From: Nannochloropsis salina CCMP1776
Lineage: Eukaryota > Sar > Eustigmatophyceae > Eustigmatales > Monodopsidaceae
Assembly: GCA_004565275.1 (NCBI GenBank)
Contig: SDOX01000101.1
Coordinates: forward strand, 75,860 to 139,859
Direction of reading: 5' to 3'
DNA: 64,000 bases
The translations under genes were made by a program, and so were the position numbers. Below, one piece after another: positions 55,691 through 64,000 of the stretch. Within the stretch, counting starts at the first letter, position 1; each line of letters begins with the position of its first letter. The notes below the pieces were generated by a model. That model was not told where the DNA came from, did not search any database, and saw only the letters and a program-made list of their open reading frames with translations.

Positions 55691-58318
55691 CATCCAATCG
55701 ACTTGATATGAAAATCGATGAATCCATATTACTGACTCACTTGATTAATAAAATTCCATCGGCATATGAAATGGTGAAAGTGAGTCTGGAAACACAAGAT
55801 TTGATGTCTTATTCAAATCTGAAGTCAAAAATGATCAATCATTTTGTGACAAATATAGCTAATAAGGTCAAGGATGACCAATGTCTAGCTATCAGTTTCA
55901 ATGGATACTGCAATTGGTGCGGTAAATACGGGCATAAGGAAATTGAATGCCTCGTAAAGAAAAATGGTGGAGGCCGAGTAGCACCTCCTGATAATGGAAA
56001 CAAATTGGGCCGGTATGAGCGTGTACCTGGCAACCCCAACAATGGCCCTGGCAAAGGCGGGCGCAATAATGTCGGACGGGGAAATAGAGGCCGTGGAGGC
56101 CGTAATGGACGTGGCCGTGGCAATGGATTGCACGGCGGAAATGGTTGTCGCTATTGTGGAAGTGCAGACCACTGGGGCAATGAATGCCCGAAATCTAACC
56201 CAAAGGAACATTCCTACACTTGCCTGCTAGCTCACCAAAGGACCGATACTAGCATAAGGCAGATGAAATCGACTTCTGTAATGGTGGATAGCGGAGCTAC
56301 ATCCCATATGAAGAGAGACACTACGGGATTGACTAATGTCAGACGACATTATGGTCACGTATATGTGGCAAACGGAGATAAACTAGAAGGACGTTACATC
56401 GGAGACTGGCTCCTGGAAGTGAAGCACAGTGATGGCAAAATAAAGGGTGTCATGTTTAAGGACGTTATTGTGGTACCAAACCTAAGTCGAGATTTATTAT
56501 CCATGGCTAGAATTGATAAAGCCGGTGGAGATATAATAATCCGTAAAGGAAAGGGCGTAATTAGGAAAGGTGATACATGTTTGCCGATAAGAAAGGTAGA
56601 TAACATGTATATATGACTACTACGGAAAATACATCAGATCTTGTCATGTAACGTTTGATGAAGAGACGTTCCCGGCGAGTATAAGGCAACCTAACATTAG
56701 AGTTGAAACTTATCATAATGAGGAAGAAGATGATAAGGATACTATGAAGACAGTGGGGGCTCATCAGGAAGATGAGGTACCACCTACGAATACAAGTGAG
56801 GATGATGATGGCATCGAAGATGATTTACATCAAGATGAACAAACTGATGATCGTGATATCGATCATGTCAGGGAGGATCCGTCGCAAGTGGGGGCGACAG
56901 GATGGAAAGGTACGGATAACATCATTCAGAATATGAATAATATGGGGCGCACGCGGAGCAAGACAAAGGCTCGTGAACATCATCGGATAGATGATGGGTT
57001 TGCAATTATGGGAGGTTTTTTCGCTTTCACTGCAGCATCAGAGATAATGAATGTGATCTGTCGCCACGAGGAGGATCAAGCTCACATTAGGGACTCTGAC
57101 GAGAATGGATGGCAAGGACGTCAAGCCAGATAGTGAATACAGGAAGCTAGTGGGTAGCTTATTGTATGCAGCACTGGTCACGCGTCCAGACATCGCATTT
57201 GCGGTGCAGTCGTTGGGGAAACATTTGCAAGGATCTAATGAAGAACATTGGATTGCTGCAAAGCGTGTATTGAGGTATCTGAAGGGTACTCGTGAGGTCG
57301 GACTCAAATACACAGGTAATTCTACAGGATCGTTTACCCTGGTAGGATACGCGGACGCGGATTATGCTGGTGATAAAGATAACAGACGTTCAACGTCTGG
57401 TTATGCTTTTACGTTGAGTCATGGAGATGATGTCAACACGATTGATTGGAGAGCCAAGCAACAAGAGGTGGTGGCTCTATCGTCGGCTGAATCGGAGCTA
57501 ATATCTGCTTGTTCGGCGACACAAACGGCAATCTATATTCGTCAACTACTTATGGACCTTGGATTTAAGCAAGATGAACCTACCGTGATTATGGAGGATA
57601 ATCAAGCTTGCATTGCGATGAGCAATAATCCGATTACGCATAAGAGGATGAAGCACATTGATGTACGTTTTCATTTTGTGCGTGAGAAAGTTGAGAGTAA
57701 GGAAGTGGAACTGGTTTACATCCCTACTCAGCATCAACTTGCAGATATTTTGACAAAACCTTTTATCTAATATTCGATTAGCGATGATACGTAATCGAAT
57801 GATGGGTTATGAGTCTTAATTGGGATTTGGAGGCAGCTGTGGGATCAGCTGTAGATGCATTAGAGATGAGAGAAATAGTTCTTATCTAAGTGTGCGAGTT
57901 ATAGGATTGACTGCAATGGATCATATTTAAATGATTAGGAGTACGAGTGGGGGTGACGCGAATGTAAGGATGACATGATGATGATGAGGGAGCATGAGAT
58001 CAGCGATAGGAGGTTAAGTGAGCCGTCTTACAGTGTTGCTCCTACATCCTTTATGGATCCAACAGTCTGTATTGTGATGTGCTGATCGCTACTGTATCAT
58101 GTCATGGTTCGCGTCCACCTAATCATTTGTATGTTATATCGTTACGACAACAGGACTGGCGTCGACCTGTGTCTTTGGTTATCTGTCGTATTGTTATCTT
58201 AGTGCGAGATTCTTGGGTGAATCGTTGGTCTACATTCTCAGGGAGAATAGTAGTCGTACTGAAGAACTGAATTGGATATTGGGTTATCCACAACGTTGTT
58301 TTGGTTTGTTTATTCGCA
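55691..58318 (+). mobile_element. Copia element E, deleted, head-to-head with D
   Basis: Plus-strand sequence starts abruptly in gag (SILLTHLINKIPSAY at 55725), continues through both zinc knuckles, protease (VDSGATSHM) and integrase start, then jumps near 56620 to the integrase-RT linker (EETFPASI) and near 57090 to the RT end and RNase H (57105-57770). The 3' LTR is 57954-58318. It shares the leader end with element D, so D and E diverge from one point. Non-functional. Confidence 0.88.
57954..58318 (+). repeat. Element E 3' LTR
   Basis: 365 bp, preceded by GAGTGGGGG and ending TTCGCATCA. Immediately followed by a gag zinc-knuckle fragment instead of host DNA or a leader. Confidence 0.88.
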
Positions 58319-58800
58319 TCAATCGGTGCTGTGGAAGTGCAGACCACTGGAGAAATGAATGCCCCAAGAATAAAACGGAGCACTCCTATACATGCTTGCT
58401 GGCCACCAATGATGTATCTGGAGACCTGAAACACAGACGAGTGACTCCAATTATGGTAGACAGCGGGGCAACATCCCACATGAAAAGGGATATCAAAGGA
58501 TTGACGTTAGTGCCATCACTGTGCTTCACTTCCATGAGCCAGTCTCCGATTTAACGTACTTGTAGCTTATCTCCATTTGCCACATATACGTGACCACAAT
58601 TTCGTCTGACGTTAGTCAATCCTTTGATATCCCTTTTCATGTGGGATTTTACCCCGCTGTCTACCATTACAGAAGTCATTTGTGTGTGTTCCAGGGCACC
58701 AGATATATTCTTGGTGGCTAGCAAGCATGTATAGGAGTGCTCCGTTTTATTCTTGGGGCATTCATTTCCCCAGTGATCTGCACTTCCACAATAGCGACAA
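58319..58800. repeat. Second gag/protease inverted repeat
   Basis: Plus-strand fragment 58319-58505 (CCGSADHWRNECPKN to VDSGATSHMKRD) faces the minus-strand equivalent at about 58612-58800, forming a diverged inverted repeat around a short centre. It involves the same gag/protease segment as the palindrome at 4378-5152. Confidence 0.82.
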
Positions 58801-60091
58801 CCATTTCCGCCGTGCAATCCATTGCCACGGCCACGTCCATTACGGCCTCCACGGCCTCTATTTCCCCGTCCGACATTATTGCGCCCGCCTTTGCCAGGGC
58901 CATTGTTGGGGTTGCCAGGTACACGCTCATACCGGCCCAATTTGTTTCCATTATCAGGAGGTGCTACTCGGCCTCCACCATTTTTCTTTACGAGGCATTC
59001 AATTTCCTTATGCCCGTATTTACCGCACCAATTGCAGTATCCATTGAAACTGATAGCTAGACATTGGTCATCCTTGACCTTAATAGCAACGTTTGTCACA
59101 AATTGACTTATCATTTTTGACTTCAGATTTGAATAAGACATCAAATCTTGTGTTTCCAGACTCACTTTTACCATTCCATATGCCAATGGAATTTGGTTGA
59201 TTACGTGAGTTAGAAGTATGGAATCATTGATTGCCATGTCAAAACGATTCTTCATCTTCCTAGCCAGCTCCTCAGCTGCTTCGAAAGGTTCCCCCGGGTC
59301 ACCATTCTCATCAAAATCGAGGTGACTAAATTCAGACATGAGTAATGCCTTTTGTGTTTCTCCCCTCAATTCATATTTATCCTTGAGTGCCTAAAACGCG
59401 CCAGCTCCATCTTTGTTCAAACGGAACTTTTCAGTTAAGTTGGCCGCTGCTCCCTTCAGGTACTTCTTGAGGGTGAAGTAACCTTTGGAATTCTTTTCAT
59501 CATAAGATTTTACCTCGTCCCCAGAAATCGGTGACTTGGTTAATCCAATAATGATATCTGCCATTTCTGGGTCCTTCGCCCCAATAAAACTTTCGATATC
59601 GCGTTTCCACGCGTCCCAATCCTCCAATCTTCCACTGAAGACTGCCATCCTGTAGTCATCATTGTCTCCCATGACTTTGCAGTTGTGATCCTGGCCAGTC
59701 CAATATTCAGCCTCCAGATCGAATTAAGATGCTGTCTTTAATCTAGTAACCAATTACTAATTAAAACAGTTCTTACTCTCTGCAAATCCAATTGTTGACC
59801 ACAGAGATTCAGTAAATCCAGACCTCTATCTCTGCAAATCCAATTTGCACCAGAAATAGACCGTCGATCAGTGTCTTTTTATTCAACTCAAAAGGTTAGG
59901 TCAATTAGGGCCCACAACCTGATGCGAATAAACAAACTAGATGCCACAGGTAACCCAATACCTAATTAGTTCTTCAGTACAATTACTATTTTCCCTGAGA
60001 ATGTATACCAATCGATTCATCCAAGAATCGTTTACTACGATAACCAAAGATCAAAGACAACCAAAGACACTGGTCGACGCCAGTCCTGTTG
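58505..60091 (-). pseudogene. Copia element F, inverted 5' half
   Basis: Minus-strand order: LTR part (60091-59920), leader, gag from 59672, stop near 59391, gag continuing 59369-58551 with both zinc knuckles and a changed protease site (VDSGVKSHM in place of VDSGATSHM). It ends at the protease-integrase junction. The LTR end shares TAGATGCCACAGG with the LTR at 63457-63842, so both belong to one element. Confidence 0.85.
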
Positions 60092-60156
60092 TTTTCCCTT
60101 AGGGATTGTTTTGTTTGTTTATTCTTGAATACTTTACTGAAAATAAACAAACTCAC

Positions 60157-63100
60157 ATTGTGGTCACGTATATGTGGCAAATGGAGATAAGCTACAAGTA
60201 CGTTACATCGGAGACTGGCTCATGGAAGTGAAGCACAGTGATATCAAAATAAAAGGTGTCATGTTTAAGGACGTCATTGTTGTGCCAAACCTAAGTCGAG
60301 ATTTATTATCCATGGCTAGAATCGATAAAGCCGGTGGAGATATAATAATCCGTAAAGGAAAGGGCGTAATTAGGAAAGGTGATACATGTTTGCCGATAAG
60401 GAAAGTAGATAACATGTACTTGTTAGACTACTACGACGAACCATGTGAGGAAGCTAATGTAGTTAGCTCACCCAAATTATGGCACCAAAGATTTGGCCAC
60501 ATCAATTATGAGTACATGAGACAGATGGGCGAAATTGATGATACCGGAGTACCAAAAGGGATGAAGAAACCTGGTATTGGTGGTACCTGTGAACGAGGAA
60601 AACAAACTAAAATGAGTTTCAGTGCCAAGTCTAGGGAGAGGGCGAAGGAGCCTCTCGAGTTAGTTCATACAGATGTACTTGGACCAGTCGAAGTAGAATC
60701 ACTTGGAGGCGCAAGATATGCGATAGGGTTCACCGACGATTATAGTCGATGGAAGGTAGTGTATCCAATGAAACACAAGTCGGAATCCTTAGATTGCTTG
60801 AAACGATACATTCAAGATATGAATGTATTACAATGTGATTGTAAAATGAAGACTTTGATTGGATTGAGATTTGATAATGGTGGTGAATATACTGGCATAA
60901 ATTTCAAGAATTTCTGCAAGAACCACGGTATTAGACAAGATTTTAGCATGCCATATGGACCGCAAGATAATGGTGTTGCTGAAAAATCATGGCACATAAT
61001 ATCCAATATGGCGCGGAGTCTTCGTATACAGGCCGGACTGGAAAAACGTTTTTGGGCTGAAGCATTAGATTATGCAACCTATCTTTGGAACAGATCGAGG
61101 AATTCTGCTTTGGGTGCAGGTGAAACTCCCTACTACAAGATGTTTGGAAAACACGCGAATAGGAAGCATCTCAGAGTTTTTGGATGCAAATCATTCGTCC
61201 ATGATACGTCTACTGCGAGAGGAAAATTTGATGATCGTGCTTTGGAAGGAATCATGATTGGCTACGATGACATAGGGAACAATCCTAAATGTTATCGAAT
61301 TTATATACCTTCTATTGGAAAATACATCAAATCTGGTCATGTGACATTTGATGAGGCAACGTTTCCAGCAGCAAAGCAAAAACAACCAGTTATTAGAGTT
61401 GAACTACACGACGATGCAGAAGAAGATAACATAGATCTTATCAAGACAGTGGGGGCTCATCAGGAGGATGAAGTACCACCTACGAATACAAGTGAGGATG
61501 ATGATGGCATCGAAGATGATTTACATCAAGATGAACTACCCGATAATCGTGATGTCGATCATGTCAGGGAGGATCCGTCGCAAGTGGGGGCGACAGGATG
61601 GAAAGACACGGATAATATTATTCAGAATATGAATAATATGGGGCGCACGCGAAGCAGGACAAAGGCTCGCGAACATCATCGATTGGATGATGGATTAACA
61701 ACCATGGGAGGTAATTTAGCCTTTGCTGCAGCCTCAGAAATTGTCAATGAGGACTATCATCACACGAAAGATGAGAGTGAGGTGCCAGCTGAAAGGAAGA
61801 AAGCCAAGGATGCAGAGTACCAGGCCCATATGAGGAACGGTACCTGGGAATTAACCACTTTACCAAAGGGAGAACGATGCATCACGAGTGGCTGGGTTGA
61901 ACCCTGATAAGAGAGATTAGAATGGCATCATCGTAAGGAGAAAGGCAAGATTCATTGCAAAGGGCTTTAGTCAAGAGTAGGGATATGACTATCTCCATAC
62001 TTATGTTGCATCGATACTTATGTTGCATCAATGACCACTATTTGTTTGATATGGGCACTAGCATGCATATTGGATCTTGAGCTGGATAATATGGATGTTG
62101 AAACAGCTTACCTTCAATCAGACCTTGAGGAAAAGATATACGTCAAACAACCACCTGGATATGAGCAACATGGATCGAGTGGAGAGGAGCTAGTTTGTCG
62201 ATTGCGTAAGTCGCTGTACGGGCTAAAACAATCTGGACGTAATTGGCATAAGAAGATTGATGGATGGTTCCGAGGGTATGGTTTCCACTCTTCTTCTGCG
62301 GATCCATGCTTATATGTGAAGTTTGGATCTAGTGATGAAATATTAATTATCGTCTTATATGTGGACGATTTAATTATTGCTAGTAATTCTAGAGCAATGG
62401 TAGATGATTTCAAACAACCCATTTCAAAGGAATTTAGCATGAAGGACTTGAAGGAGCTTGTTTGGATTCTTGGTATGGCAATCAAACGTGATAGAGAACA
62501 GAGAGTTATGGAAATCTCTCAAACGGCTTATATTGATATGGTACTCGATAAGTTTGGAATGGCTGATTGCAAACCAGTATTAACACCGATGGGAGGAACA
62601 CTGACGAAAACGAATGACAAGGAAAGCAAGCCAGATAGTGAATACATGAAGCTAGTGGGTAGCTTATTGTATGCAGCATTGGTCACGCGTCCCGACATTG
62701 CATTTGCGGTGCAATCATTAGGGAAACATTTGCAAAGATCTAATGAAGAGCATTGGATTGCTGCGAAACGTGTATTAAGGTACCTGAAGGGTACTCGTGA
62801 GGTTGGACTCAAATACCAAGGTAATTCTACGGGATCGTTTACCCTGGTAGGATACGCGGACGCGGATTATGCTGGTGATAAAGATAACAGACGTTCAACG
62901 TCTGGTTATATCTTTACACTGAGTCATGGAGATGAGATCAACACGATTGATTGGAGAGCCAAGCAACAAGAGGTGGTGGCTCTATCATCGGCTGAATCGG
63001 AGCTGATATCTGCTTGTTCGGCGACACAAAGTGCAGTTTATATTCGTCAACTACTTATGGACCTTGGATTTAAGCGAGATGAATCTACCGTGATTATGGA

Positions 63101-63842
63101 GGATAATCAAGCTTGCATTGCGATGAGCAACAATCCGATTACGCATAAGAGGACGAAGCATATCGATGTACGTTTTCATCTTGTGCGCGAAAAGGTGAGA
63201 GTAAGGAAGTGGAACTGGTTTACATCCCTACTCAGCATCAACTTGCAGATATTTTGATTAAACCCTTATCTAGTATTCGATTAGCGATGATACGTAATCG
63301 AATGATGGGTTATGAGTCTTAATTGGGATTTGGAGGCAGCTGTGGGATCAGCTGTAGATGCATTAGAGATGAGAGAAATAGTTCTTATCTAAGTGTGCGA
63401 GTTATAGGATTGACTGCAATGGATCATATTTAAATGATTAGGAGTACGAGTGGGGGTGACGCGAATGTAAGGATGACATGATGATGATGAGGGAGCATGA
63501 GATCAGCGATAGGAGATTAAGCGAGCCGTTTTACAGTGTTGTACCTATATCCTGTTATGGATCCTACAGCCTGTATCATGATGTGCTGCTCGCTATTGTA
63601 TCATGTCATGGTTTGCATCCACCTAATCATTTGTATGTTATATTATTGTACGACAACAGGACTGGCGTCGACCAGTGTCTTTGGTTGTCTTTGATCTTTG
63701 GGTGTCTTTGATCTTTGGTTATCTTAGTACACGATTCTTGGATGAATCGATTGGTATACATTCTCAGGGAGAATAGTAATTGTACTGAAGAACTAATTAG
63801 GTATTGGGTTACCTGTGGCATCTAGTTTATTTATTCGCATCA
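60157..63842 (+). mobile_element. Copia element F, 3' half with pol and LTR
   Basis: Plus-strand sequence begins at the protease-integrase junction, repeating about 80 bp present in inverted form at 58520-58600. A long frame 60174-61907 encodes the integrase (HTDVLGPVEVESLGG, DNGGEYTG, PQDNGVAEKSWH) and linker; a one-base insertion near 61902 ends it. A 15-bp direct duplication lies near 62005-62030. The next frame, 62031-63257, encodes RT (YVDDLIIAS) and RNase H. The 3' LTR is 63457-63842. The least decayed pol here, but broken. Confidence 0.9.
63457..63842 (+). repeat. Element F 3' LTR
   Basis: 386 bp, preceded by GAGTGGGGG, ends TTCGCATCA. No target-site duplication can be checked since the 5' half is inverted. 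Confidence 0.88.
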
Positions 63843-64000
63843 CCATCCTTGCATACCACCCGTACCATTGTTATGGTAATGAGCCATTCACATCGACGGT
63901 GCCTACAGGAAAGTATAGAAATGCAAAAGATACCTTTCGAGCGATCGTGACTCATGGGGCCGTTACCTTCCGTTTCGGAGGAACGGTTGCCCGAACCTCC
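63843..64000. other. Right edge flank with 27-bp repeat
   Basis: No gene recognised. The last 27 bases (63974-64000) repeat the first 27 of the window. Confidence 0.7.

Overview
This window looks like nuclear DNA of a eukaryotic microalga, most plausibly a stramenopile of the Nannochloropsis/Eustigmatophyceae type. That assignment is an inference. It rests on spliceosomal GT-AG introns, many with (TCCC)n polypyrimidine tracts, short TTAGGG telomere-type arrays, Ty1/copia elements with a CX2CX4HX4C gag, and membrane-anchored polysaccharide-modifying enzymes. No bacterial operon structure, rRNA, tRNA or CRISPR array was seen.

The window is a mosaic of segmental duplications and broken copia elements. 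Block A (919-3238, again at 12832-15153) carries a PC-esterase/TBL-like acyltransferase gene joined to a gag fragment. Block B (6450-12831, again at 46919-52349, and in part at 41149-43782) carries the 5' part of a CC2D1/Lgd-like gene, a 32-bp minisatellite, a sulfotransferase gene and an unidentified gene. Block C (27083-28345, again at 45593-46818) carries the epimerase domain of an epimerase-glycosyltransferase fusion. Block D (30452-31150, again at 36335-37110) carries the last two CC2D1 exons. A methyltransferase gene at 32181-33149 has a truncated copy at 25313-25570.

Layout: 751-1785 PC-esterase gene; 2301-6449 gag fragment and rearranged copia element A; 6450-12831 block B; 12832-15153 broken block A copy; 15235-20592 complete but decayed copia element B with both LTRs; 21640-24375 nine-exon PLP aminotransferase; 25291-31150 duplicated fragments around the 690-aa fusion gene; 32181-33149 methyltransferase; 36558-43426 full CC2D1-like gene on the minus strand, its introns filled with (TCCC)n; 43783-45592 copia fragment C; 45593-46818 truncated fusion copy; 46819-46918 assembly gap; 46919-52349 block B copy; 52800-63842 nested, inverted and deleted copia elements D, E and F.

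Four host gene families encode putative type II membrane proteins with enzyme domains that act on glycans or small molecules: O-acyl transfer, UDP-glucuronate epimerisation plus glycosyl transfer, sulfation, and methylation. Together they could modify a secreted or wall polysaccharide in the Golgi. The CC2D1-like protein (endosomal/ESCRT-III traffic in animals) and the aminotransferase are probably unrelated. Breakpoints repeatedly coincide with LTRs, gag/protease palindromes or interstitial telomere repeats, which makes this a rearrangement-prone, possibly subtelomeric, region.
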